DNA of 64,000 nucleotides, taken from contig NC_092706.1 of assembly GCF_964275005.1 (NCBI RefSeq), forward strand, positions 5,250,564 through 5,314,563, written 5' to 3'. The translations under genes were made by a program, and so were the position numbers. The notes beneath the pieces are model-generated. The model saw only the letters and a program-made list of their open reading frames with translations, was not told where the DNA came from and made no database searches. This document shows positions 24,381 through 35,300 of the stretch, in pieces (the stretch's first letter is position 1; every line of letters starts with the position of its first letter). The stretch comes from Diadema setosum (taxonomy: Eukaryota > Echinodermata > Echinoidea > Diadematoida > Diadematidae).

Positions 24381-25080
24381 GCCATAAAAACTTAACATTA
24401 GGCCGTTAAAGTTCGTTGACCCCTGCCTGTGACCTTTGACCTTGTGGTGACCATCCACTCCCCAAGGGACATCTACCATCCAAGTTTGGTCACAAACAGA
24501 CCTATGGATCAAAAGTTATGACCAATAATAGAAACGCGCCATAAAAACTTAACATTGGGCTCTAAAAGTTCGTTGACCCCTGCCTGTGACCTTTGACCTT
24601 GTGGTGACCATCCACACCCCAAGGGACATCTACCATCCAAGTTTGGTCACAAACAGACCTATGGATCAAAAGTTATGACCAATAATAGAAACGCGCCATA
24701 AAAACTTAACATTGGGCTCTAAAAGTTCGTTGACCCCTGCTTGTGACCATTGACCTTGTGGTGACCATCCACTCCCCAAGGGACATCTACCATCCAAGTT
24801 TAGTCACAAAAGGAGTTATGGATCAAAAGTTATGACCCATAATAGAAACGCGCCATAAAAACTTAACATTGGGCTCTAAAAGTTCGTTGAACCCTACTTG
24901 TGACCTTTGACCTTGTGGTGATCATCCACTCCCAAAGGGACATCTACCATCCAAGTTTAGTCACAAATGGACCTATGGATCAAAAGTTATGACCCATAAT
25001 AGAAACGCGCCATAAAAACTTAACATTGGGCTCTAAAAGTTCGTTGACCCCTGCCTGTGAGCTTTGACCTTGAGGTGACC
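24381..25080. repeat. 157-bp tandem array (4 full units plus a partial fifth)
   Basis: The word gccataaaaacttaac recurs at 24381, 24538, 24695, 24852 and 25009, an exact 157-bp period with few differences. The last unit diverges after about 25075 into unique sequence ending in (GACGGACA)-like repeats at 25187-25214. Each unit contains tgacctttgacctt or a one-base variant. Confidence 0.97.
24430..24442 (-). promoter_or_regulatory. DR1-type nuclear receptor half-site pair, unit 1
   Basis: TGACCTTTGACCT reads AGGTCAAAGGTCA on the minus strand: two perfect AGGTCA half-sites spaced by one base. Identical sites are at 24587-24599 and 24901-24913; the unit at about 24744 and the partial fifth unit each carry a base change. 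By family knowledge DR1 sites are bound by RXR heterodimers, HNF4 and COUP-TF. Function here is unproven. Confidence 0.5.
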
Positions 25081-25371
25081 TTCATATATGGTAAAATGTG
25101 AAACTTTGTATGACCCCTCTGCCCTTGTAGTTTGATTGCAATTGAAGCCCAGAGTAAAGAGTTATTTAAGTTTTTCTAGCGTTACGGACAGACGACAGAC
25201 GGACGGACAGACGGTTTGCGTTCTCTGAGGTTTTTTTCTTTTTTTTCATTTGTTTATTTGTTCGGTTATAAAAACTTCAATACCTTAGAAGTAGTTATGG
25301 GTAAATCGGCCACTAGCGTCCTCATTACAAGTGGCTGAGTTTCGCCTCTAGGCCCAGTTTACCCATAACTA

Positions 25372-25440
25372 CAGTGAACAACAAAAGAAAATTGCCAGTC
25401 CCAAGCACTTTGTTATAACAGGAGTTGACTGTATCAAATT
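25372..25440. mobile_element. Fragment of a CAGTGGACTCCCGTTATAA-type transposon
   Basis: The stretch from tacagtgaacaacaaaagaa to acaggagttgactgta resembles the right end of the elements at 45892 and 54505. Confidence 0.45.
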
Positions 25441-25713
25441 TACAACAGTAAGAAGTAGTAAATTACTAGTAGACTAAATGTTTTATTAGACCTAGATTAT
25501 TTTATATTTCATACATGTGCATGCCTTAAATTTTAATTTTTTGTTGTTTTCAATAGGTTCTAGGGTCTTTTACATTCTGCTGATAAGTAAGATATCGAAT
25601 GTACAATTTCATGTTTTTACTTGTAGTAAAAATGCACCTTTCACTCTTTACTTCCTAAGTTTAAATACTCCCAAATGTCACTATTGACCATTAACTGCAC
25701 ACTTTTGATTAAC

Positions 25714-26555
25714 TACTGTAAAAGTGCAAATTTTTGCAGTGTTGAAATTTTTATGCATTTCACGTAACCCGAAACTAGCACAAAAATAAAGGCACACGAA
25801 AATTTTTGCTTGCCATATGCTCCAGTACCGGTAGTTGATGTCTTGATTCCATGGAATTAAAAAGATGTGAAACTCTTCTTACCCCACCAAACGCAAAACT
25901 CTTCTTACTATCTCAGCCAAGTGCGAAGAATTGTGACCCGCTACAACAAAAGGATCCTAAAGTTGCTGACGGGTGAGCCGAGAAAATCGAGTATGACGTC
26001 AGATCATCAAAATCCGTCAAAACATTTGGATTTCTGTTCTTGACATAATTTTGTAGTCCAATGTGTCTTCTATCATCTGCTGAAATTTCGAAGCTAAATG
26101 ATCAGAGGAAAGGCAAGAAAAATAACATTTTTCTGGGCCACGATTTTCCGACTTTCAACGGAAGAGAAACATGTTCGAAGATTTGGATTTAGCGCCTCAG
26201 CTAGACTCCACCCCTAGCAACGAGTAGACTGCTGGCGCTAAGTTTGAATGAACATCGCGGAGGTTGCTAAGAGCATACTCTATTGTCAAATGGTGAAAAC
26301 TGCCTTGCTTCCCCTTGCTCATCATAGCGTCGGAAGGAAAACTTTGAAGGCGGTTTTCTCAAAATGCGGATTTCTTAAACCACTCAACATGCGCTGATAA
26401 AATCATCCATATCTCCGTAACCGAGTACTTTTATGAGTCGTGTTTTGTATGACATTATACATTAAAGTGGAAGAGCATAGGGAATAATGTCATGTCATTT
26501 TCAGAAAATTGCAGTGGGTCACAATTAATTACGGGTAGGCACTAAATCCACTTTT
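25714..26555. mobile_element. TACTGTAAAAGTGG-family transposon, copy 2, interrupted
   Basis: The left part 25714-25932 aligns with 20434-20630. The right end (attacgggtaggcactaaat then ccactttt) resumes at 26527 after a 590-bp inserted transposon. The terminal tttttttt replaces the expected end. Confidence 0.75.
25933..26522 (-). mobile_element. GTGACCCGCTACAAC-family DNA transposon, copy 1
   Basis: It begins gtgacccgctacaacaaaag and ends gcagtgggtcac. It is flanked by AATT on both sides (25929-25932 and 26523-26526), and it sits inside another transposon, which fixes its borders. It is in reverse orientation relative to the copy at 43978. About 590 bp, no transposase. Confidence 0.9.
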
Positions 26556-26713
26556 TTTTTTTTTTTTGTTACAATACTTTGGCAGCTCCGGCAGCTCACC
26601 ACAGCTCACACCAGAAGCTATAAACTACCGTATGCTACATCATGTAAATTGACTGCTATGCCTATGGGCCTACTGGGCCGGGGCAACGAGATGTGGTGAT
26701 GCAACCCCATCAA

Positions 26714-27430
26714 TAGCCCGACCAGACGCTGTTAATACGCTATGCGAATACAGCGTCTGACCAGCGAGCGGGCACCTTCAAAGTGGGGAACCACAACACA
26801 ACTACAAAACTTTTGAAAATTTATACGTTCTTTATAAACAATGTACACGATTGTACCAAACGTTAGTCACCTTAAGTGCATGCTTGTATTACAGAAGGTT
26901 CGTAAGTCCATTGAGAGCCCTCGTGATAAGTCCGTGGAACCAAAAAATAACACTTTCTAGCGGATTCCCTGACACCGTCGGGATTCATCGTTGCAGAATT
27001 CAAAATTGCGCCTTGATCTCTGCGGAGATATCTTTTGCATGCGTGCGATGCGCTGCTTGAGTGTTGGCACACACGGTCAACAGCGCGACCTTTTGAAAGG
27101 GCAATCAGATCACGTTACCTACCTCCCGATTGGAATGGCCTGGCATGAAAGATGATGTACCGTTCACTAACCGTTCAAACATGCTGCATATAACCATCAT
27201 TTTAGGTAAGTTTTTAAATTCAAATTTCAATATTGATAGCATAGATATGAAGTCTCATTATTGTTTTGTTTGTCAGATGAGTTTGAGGTGACAAAAAATG
27301 ATCTAAAGTATCAAAATTCAAAGCGATCGCATGCGATCGTTGAACTCTCTTCGTTTTTGGAGCTCCGCTGGTACAGCCCTAACCCCTGTCGCGCTACGTA
27401 CGTACAGCGACTCGGCTGTGTAGTTACCCC
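26714..27430. mobile_element. Dispersed repeat sharing TTTTTGTCACCTCAAACTCAT, copy 1
   Basis: About 700 bp that align, reversed, with 30486-30832 and 63306-63905. Shared blocks include gatgagtttgaggtgacaaa (27277), ggtcaacagcgcgacctttt and cattgagagccctcgtgata. No clear terminal repeats or coding capacity; the superfamily is unknown. Confidence 0.75.
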
Positions 27431-28439
27431 ATCAACATACATTCGTAGCTAACTGTTAGTTTGCTTCCCAAGTCAAGACTGCCAAGAGAATGAGCTACAA
27501 AACAAATGGGAAAGTTCCACAGGTGTTCAGGAAAGATTTTAACTATACACAGCCCAGTCCCTGTACGTACAGCGTATACAATGTATGGTTGGACCTACTA
27601 CTAATCGACCGCCTAATGTTTATTTGCTTGATAAGAATATTTCACACTGAAATTCAGGTAAAAAACTTGACCTACGTGATTGAGAAAATCCAGCTCTATC
27701 AAATGCCGTTGTTCCCTTTTCGATTCGAAGTTTCAGTGCAAAAATATCGCCGACGAACTTGCGTGGCCTCGTTTCAGCTCCCCACGGGAAATCGTGTTAT
27801 TAGGATCGACCGCTGTTTTTGCATTGACAATGCACGCAAACCAAGTTGTATTGAATACCGTGTTGTACGAAGCTTTTCAGAAGCCTTAGTTTTAGAAACT
27901 TCCATAGACATTGTCATTACATTGTGCTGTCATTACGATTCGGTGAAAATATTGATTCGAAATTTTGTCTTTGATTAAAACCATTAATGAACAGTGAATT
28001 ATCGCGTTTTCCCACACCATCCTCATCTACATTCAAAGCCAATCCATTTTTATGTGCTTTGCGCGCAGAGAAGTGTTCAGTGCGCGAATTATACGCGGTC
28101 GGTTTCAATAAGGGTGGTCGATAGTAGGGTTACCATACTAGTAACAGCGTCTGGTTGGGCTGGAAAGATTCCAAAGTGCACCCGACAAGACCTTGCGGAC
28201 TACCTTGCGCCGCCCCCCCCCCCCCCCCCCCCCGATCTTACCGGGTAGAGACCAGACCCCTGGCATTTCACAGAATCTGAACGGCAAATTCATGATGTAT
28301 CAGATCAGATCTAAGGCAAGACTCAAACCACTAACGTTATCACTAATGCGAGAGTGAATAAATTTAGGATTCTAGTTTATTAAATGTCGAATGCAGCCTT
28401 ACCTTTAACTTTAAGTCCCACCCATACCTACCTGTGTGC

Positions 28440-28880
28440 GTATAAAATCTAATTTTAATGGCGGTGGAGCGTAGCCGTAGCGGAGGAGGCCGGAGGTCCA
28501 CTGTCCACAACTCGAGCGAGATCAATAGCGAGGCCGTCCGGTTACTTTTTGGTCTCTGTCTTAGTTCGGTTGCACTCCGCTTGCTCACTCACACTGCACT
28601 GCAGCCATGCCAGCGTTTTAGGTCGGTGCGAGCGTCGCCGTTGTTGTTAAATTGTTAGGCCCTACGTCACCATTCACGTTGTCAGATAAAAGCGTCTTTG
28701 GCAACGAGCTCCGACTGACGATGTCGATTGCCGAAATGCACACTATTATGGAAATGCGCATGTGCGATGAACTTTGTGCACGGGTGGGGAAAACCCTCTT
28801 TCGGAAGCTGCCAGAAGCGGTGTCCGCTTTTACGCATCATACCGACCGTGGGCACGACCAGTTGCAGTAAAGCAGGGGAC
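28440..28880. promoter_or_regulatory. CpG-richer patch, possible promoter region
   Basis: This is the only stretch in the interval with exon-like GC and CpG content (for example gcgtagccgtagcggaggag at 28467). It lies between the two divergent genes. No TATA box stands out. Assignment to CCDC103, the caspase or both is inference. Confidence 0.3.
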
Positions 28881-29339
28881 TTTAGCGTATGAAAACATAT
28901 TCAGCACCATATTACAGTTACATCTATTTTTATACTCACCGGGAATTTGTGTAGCTCATATTTTGCCGCTGCGCTGCTTGGCAGAAACATTGGAGAACGC
29001 AGAGGACAGGAGATAAATTACAATGTATTGGCGTACCAATGTACATTTGTAATTTGATTGTGCAGAGTCGAGTCAACGAATTCACCAACTTATCTACAAT
29101 AATCTGATAATCATGCACTGACCCAGTTCAAGCGACGGAGGGAGGTGAGAAGTGTGATTTTAGAAACTCTTTTGTCGATTCAGCACTTGCTGATTCATTG
29201 AGTCCTGAGCATGCTGAGCGTGACCGACTTTGTATCACTGGTAAAAATTAGGTAGATCTAGAGTTCTAGTCTATTTATCTATGAAAATTATAGTTTCTAT
29301 CTGAACTGTTTTTTCCTGTGTAGCTGTGTACTTCCTATA

Positions 29340-29402
29340 AACTGCGACCAGCAGCCCCATGCCATAGATAGGCATATGGGGCTGCAGTGCTGGTCGCAGT
29401 TA
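29340..29402 (+). other. Strong stem-loop
   Basis: The arm aactgcgaccagca pairs perfectly with tgctggtcgcagtt. Beyond a 4-5 nt bulge, gccccat pairs with atggggc and gcc with ggc around the loop atagata. It may be a transposon remnant or a hairpin RNA; the flanks show no further pairing. Confidence 0.8.
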
Positions 29403-29677
29403 TGTGTACAATACTTCCATGTCCATTCATCGTGTTCATTCTGAATGCACTGCCTTTGCAAGTTATGTATACCGATGCACAAACACACAAGTCATTGCCA
29501 TCGGCATTGGTTTGGTGATCTCCAGTACAATCTCAGAAACAAAATAGAGTCTAAACCGAATTGATCTAAATAAAGATCTTCACATGGGTAGAATATTTAC
29601 CCATTTGTTTTGCTGGTATGTTCATTCTAAAGCAGCCTGTTACAGAAAGATAAAGTGCACAATTGCCAAAAGAATAT

Positions 29678-30434
29678 GTGACCCGCTACAACAAAATGAT
29701 CCTAAAGTCGGGCGAGGTCGATTATTTGAAAATTGCATGACACAATTCCCTAATCTTTCTGCTTTACATTGATATATAACACATCTTATAAAAATAATAG
29801 GCTGCGGAGATATCGATGTTTAAAAGAGAGCATGTCGAGACGTCTGGGAAATCACTGTTTCGAGAAAAGCGCCCTAAAAGTTTTCCTTGCGACGCAATCA
29901 CGATCAAGGGACACACAAGTCAGTATTCACCTCCGGACAATAGAAGGTAAGCCCTAGCAACCCCCGAAATGCTCATTCAAACACAGCGTCGGCGGTCTCC
30001 TCACCGACCAATCAGTGACCAGGATGAGGAGAAGCGGCTGGGCATAGCGCACCCCGCCAGCACGCACCAGTCGACTGGGCAGTGTGCGAGCTTCATGCTT
30101 CGGTTAGCGGCAAGCAGCAAACTGACCAATGAGATCACTCTGGTCGTTGTTAGGGGCGGAGCCTACCTGTGGTGCTCAATCCAAATGTTCGAACCAGTTT
30201 CCGCTTCCTTGAAACGCCAAAAAGCATGGCCCAGAAAAACGCAATTTTTTGGTCTTTCCTTTCATCATTTTGCTTCAAAATTTCGACAGATGATAGAAGA
30301 CATGCCATACTCTAATAATATGTCAAATTCAGAAAATCGTAAGTTTTGACCAATTTTGATGCTCTGGCTTCAAACTCGATTTTCACGGCTTCGACTGTGC
30401 GCGACTTTAGGACCATTTTGTTGTAGCGGGCTAC
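29678..30434 (+). mobile_element. GTGACCCGCTACAAC-family DNA transposon, copy 2
   Basis: It begins gtgacccgctacaacaaaat and ends gttgtagcgggctac, flanked by ATAT (29674-29677 and 30435-30438). 757 bp, the longest copy, with no transposase reading frame. Confidence 0.9.
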
Positions 30435-30485
30435 ATATTAATTGTAACCGTGACATCCGCATCGCATTGTATGGAGGGTACTAAA

Positions 30486-30832
30486 ACTATATACAGCCCA
30501 GTCGCTGTAAGTAGCGTCAGGGCTGTACTGATATGACCCACAACACGAAGAGAGTTCAGCAATCGCTTGCGATTGCTTTGAATTTTGATACTTTTAGATC
30601 ATTTTTTGTCACCTCAAACTCATCTAATGCAAATCTTCAATAATGAGACTTCATATCTATGCTCTCATGATATTGAAATGCACATTTTACAACTTACCGA
30701 AAATAAGCGAAGCATAAGCGAACGGTACATTGTCTTTTCATGCCAGGCCATTTTGAATATCGGGAGGTGACATGATCTGAATGCCCTTTTAAAAGGTCGC
30801 GCTGTCGACCGTGCTGCTACCAAAGAGATTAA
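30486..30832. mobile_element. Dispersed repeat sharing TTTTTGTCACCTCAAACTCAT, copy 2 (partial)
   Basis: It carries ttttttgtcacctcaaactc and the gtcgaccgtgctgctaccaa block, and ends near 30832 where a different element end (ttgtaccaccttcgtgaaat) begins. Confidence 0.7.
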
Positions 30833-31950
30833 AATACAAGATTGTACCACCTTCGTGAAATTGGGCCTTTGAGTTTTAACATACTTGATGATCTGAAATT
30901 TGTCTGGATTCCCACATTTAGAGATGACAGTTGCTGGTATGAATTCAGTGTTTATCTGGGTTGTTGAGTGGCCTGTGAATACAGAGTAGTGAACTGTATA
31001 CCATACACACTCTTTGCTGAACCCTTCTCTCCCAACTGTGATCCACTTTCCTTGAGTAAATGACTCTATTCTTGTAGAGTAGAGTGGTCCATGTTCCTAT
31101 GTCTATTTGCCTGTGCATGTTGCACTGTTTTAACAGGAAGTGAAAATGTGCCAGTGCTGACAGCATATACATAGCCTCCGCCTGTAAAAGTTTTACTTGT
31201 TTTTACTGCATTGCAGTATTGGTGATAGCAACACTTGCAAGGTTGATGAGAGGATGATATCACGTGTAAATACACCAATTCTCTTCTATTGTTGTACACT
31301 CATACACAAAAAATGCTAATGTTCTTAGACAAGGTACCAACTACAGCTCTTTTGATTCATCAGCATATTAAAGAAAAGGAATGTTTGGATTAAAGTGCAC
31401 TGACATTTAATATATAATGATGTCTTTTTCATATCATAATTGTAACTGAAATTAGTATTTTGTAATCAAGATGTGTTTTTTTTTTCTAAGTTTAGGTAGA
31501 TCTACAGTTGAAATAAAATCTTCACCAATTCATATGATTTTGAATTGAACATAAAATGGAGTAAAGTTGCACTCTACTCTTTGCTAATTATGTTTGCAAA
31601 TGTATTATTTCTACTGATTTTTATCCTAGAACTGGCATAGCTTGAGGGGAAAAATAAAGATTGGAGAAATTGACCATAAATATGACTATAACTACCAAAG
31701 CTTGGTTAATGAAAATTGCACACTGCAATTATATGTAAATCAAGGGAAATATATCTGTAGGTGATAAACAAGGAAAGGATTGCTAAAAGGTTAATACAAA
31801 AATAAGCCACATTGCTTCTGTTAACATGATAAGGTTTTAGGTTATGTTGAATTGTTTTCTTATCATGAAAAATACTATTTTCCTCTTTAACATTTCATTA
31901 CAGGGTTCTGGTCATTTAACTTACCTATTCACACAAGTCCTGATCTTTGA

Positions 31951-32330
31951 ATGAGAATGGCGAGCACTGGGCCTTATGGTAGCAGCAATGTGCTGGTCAA
32001 CAGAGATGTGTGCAGCGACGCGAACCCGGGGGGCAGCAGCCTCCAGTATCGGGGCATGCTGAAAGAGATCGACAACGGGCTCGGGGTGCGCGACATGGAC
32101 AAGCTGCGGTACCTGTGCCAGGACCTGGGCGTGGCGCCGCGGAAGTTGGAGACCATCACCCGCGGCATCCACCTGTTTGCGGAGCTGGAGAAGCTGGCGC
32201 TGCTGACGCCGGACGACATCTCCCTCCTCGTCTCCCTGATGCAGGCCATCAACCGCTTCGACCTGATGAAGAAACTGAAGTCGTGGAGCGGTAGAGAAGG
32301 AAACTTGGCGCACAGGCTGAGTGGCTACAG
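31951..32330 (+). CDS. CASP8: Caspase exon 1: start and DED1
   Basis: An acceptor (ttacag) at about 31901 precedes a ~49-nt stretch of 5' UTR, so a non-coding exon lies upstream. The exon reads MASTGPYGSS, then YRGMLKEIDNGL...LRYLCQDLGV...LFAELEKLALLTPDDISLL, a complete death-effector fold. The donor gtgggt begins at 32331; phase 2. Confidence 0.92.
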
Positions 32331-35300
32331 GTGGGTTCGCAAACCCTAGTTTCACCATGCTTCTCCTTACATTATAATCGATATTTAATCTCTTTCGTCG
32401 TACCACAGTATTCATGTAAAGGAAACAAGCAGACTTCTTTTACTAGAACAAGTTATGATACTGTGTATCATATGCAGTGGGTATCTTTGATGTGCATGAT
32501 GTTTTGCAAATAATAGACTGTAGACATGAGGATGTTACCAGTATATTGCTTTTATCCTTTTCAAGGAGCAAAACTAGGGATTAGGAGACGGCCTTGAATA
32601 CATGTTTTTAGCCCCTGTTTATGCTCTGAGTTTTCCAAAATGGACATAATAAATGGCTGCATTTCAGATACCGGTATGTAAAATCAAACATATATTTTGG
32701 CATTCTATTCACATGTCATTATGAGGTTGTAAAAAGTAAATTTGTGGTTGTGTACGTTAGAATCATATCATCCTGAAATAACCATTCATTTGCATGCAAA
32801 TGTGTTTTCCCCATTCGCAGGATTTTGGTGGCAATCTAGTATGTAACATATTCCAGACAAACGATGTCTCTGATTTTAATTTAAAAAACCACAAAAAAAC
32901 ACACGAAATATTATAACTTTGCCATCAGTCGACTCTGCATTTGTATTCCTCTATTTCTGCTGCTCCAAGATGTTATATGGCATTGTTTGAGAAATATTTT
33001 CTCCATTTGTGTCAAGATCTGGATAGGGTCATCCCTCCAAAAATGTGACATCCCGTACAGCATTTGACTACTCTATGAACACCTTCACATTCTCTTGCAA
33101 GTGTTGATTGCATTGCTGTGCTTGCATCATATCGGTAGTAAAATGTTCCTTATTATTTGCCATGGTTCGTAGGCGACTCATGCTGAAAATTGCCGACAGC
33201 TTGACCCGCGACGAGCGAGAACAGCTGAGGTTTTACCTGAGCGACGGCGACACGTTGCCTATCTCTGTCATCGAAGACTGCAAAACCCCTCTCCAGGTAA
33301 AAAGATGCAACCAGTCCAAGAGAATATCGACTTGGCCCCACTATTGCGTTGAAACCAACAACTACAACTGTACATGTCTGGTGTATTTAAATGAATAATA
33401 TACACTTGATTTTAATACTCTATTTGCCAAATATTTCATGAGTTTTTGTTTTCACGATTAGGGTGCTATTTGCAAATATAAAAATGCATGAAAATATAAA
33501 CTGATCCCGACATGAATGTGATTTGCATGCATACATTTCTCTGTTCAGTGCTGTCCTCCACAATTTCACAAATTTCACCACTGGCAAACTTGCTAGTACA
33601 TGTAAGTCCCGATTGGCGAAAAATGAGACTCGCTAAATATATGGCCTGATGTATACAGTATATGATACATTACTTGTACATGCCATGAGGTACATGTAAG
33701 TGTTATTTGAGGTAGTGGAAGGATAGATGAAAACATAATTATAGCCCAACCAGTAAGTTAGATTATCATCTATATAGGACGTTTAATAGGGCACATTAAA
33801 ATTGTATATCAATTTTTATCATTCAGTATGAGAGCATATTGAACAAAATGCATACGCCAGTGTATCAAGTTCCCACAGGCTACCGTTGTTAATTAAATGG
33901 CCGTTCAAGAATACACCGTATTTTGTCTCGTCTGTTGCGCGAGCTCTTGCTGAAAGTGTGAATCCTTGCTACTAGTGCGTGAAATCTTGTTACAATTCAC
34001 AAGTGCGCAAACATCTAACTACAATGTAGTTGCTTGCTTCATACACAGTTAGTTGCATAGGGGCTACTATTTTGCAGTGCTGAGTCAACTGCAAAGATGA
34101 GTAGAAGTGCAGTACTTTTGTGCAGTTTATGCTTTCTCTACATAGTGATTATAGATGAAAATAACATTATATTTGATGGTATTCATGGAATACCAGGGAA
34201 TATTGCACTCATTTTTCGATTCATGCAATATTGGCCCTAACTCTGGCGATATTCCCTGGTATCCCATTCATAGCCATCCAATCTGACATAATTGTATTAT
34301 GACTGTGATATAGATACTGTAATGAATTTCAATTTTTTTTTTTTAATCACTTTCCTGTACTTTCATTCTGTTTCAGCTCTTTTCTCAGATGGAGAGATAC
34401 GACATCATAGGCCCTGATAATGTTTCCTTCTTGGCACAGTTGATGCACGTTGTCGGAAACTCAGCACTTGCCAAAGATATACAGACGTACACAGGTAAAG
34501 AGAAATATTGACAGGGTGCTACAAACCCATTTAACCATGTGAGCCCAGGGCAGCTGAATCTCACTGTAGTGCAAGTTAAATAATTGGGTGTCTGGGTGTT
34601 GAAAGTACAGTATGTCCCCCCCCCCCCCCAAAAAAAAAAAAAAAAAAAAAATACAATCAGATTTTCGCATTGACAACACCCAATATGATTAAACTATCTA
34701 AATGCTACGTCAGGGTCTTGAAATGTAACATCTTAGCTCTATTTTGCAGAAAACCCCATTCAATTTGGTTAGCGGTCACAGAGAAATGTGGATTGTTGTA
34801 AAGCATGTCATGAGTCTGATTCTTCCAAGTTTAGCACCTGGATGCTCTTGTGTGTGAACACAATAGACAGAACTCGGAGGGAAGAGATTCCTGACATGCT
34901 CTACAAAATTCCTCATTTCTCTTTGACCACTGAAGTAAATTGAATGGGGTTTACTGTAAAATGTGGGCAATGAGTTATAGTTTTGTACCCTCAAATTGTA
35001 TTTGGATTGATTCACAATTTTTAAAGTTATCATTGCGGAGGGTCCCATTGTAATTTTTTGGGGGGACATACGGTACAGGACTCTTTCCTGGATGCCCATT
35101 ATGGGCGAGTGAGACGAATAGAATTTCTGTATGTCCTGGGCCCCGTTGCTAGAAACTTTGCGTTTAAATGCAACTTGCAACTGATTGTCACTGGCCAATC
35201 AAAATCATTGTTGCATGCATGTCTTCTTAATAGGGCAGACCCTGAGCCAATCAGAATGGTCAGTGACAATCAGTTGCAAGTTGCGTTTAAACGCAAAGTT

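Larger units (their letters stand above)
23981..31901. other. Divergent interval between CCDC103 and the caspase
   Basis: About 7.9 kb separating the two translation starts. Both genes have a splice acceptor just before the coding start, so each needs at least one non-coding 5' exon here. Repeats fill 24.4-27.4 kb and 29.7-30.9 kb; the region 27.4-29.6 kb is less repetitive. A 162-codon open frame at 27490-27978 resembles no family I know. Confidence 0.5.

Noticed and set aside
24315-25080. Open frames across the 157-bp array
   Set aside because: The unit length is not a multiple of three and no frame stays open through the units.
27490-27978. 162-codon + strand open frame upstream of the caspase
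   Set aside because: No motif, no splice context tying it to a gene, and AT-rich codon use unlike the true exons here; it starts next to repeat sequence. Kept only as a remark.
28458-28658. Possible coding exon with Arg/Ser-rich start in the CpG-richer patch
   Set aside because: No resemblance to either neighbouring protein and no phase-compatible join; more likely promoter or leader sequence.
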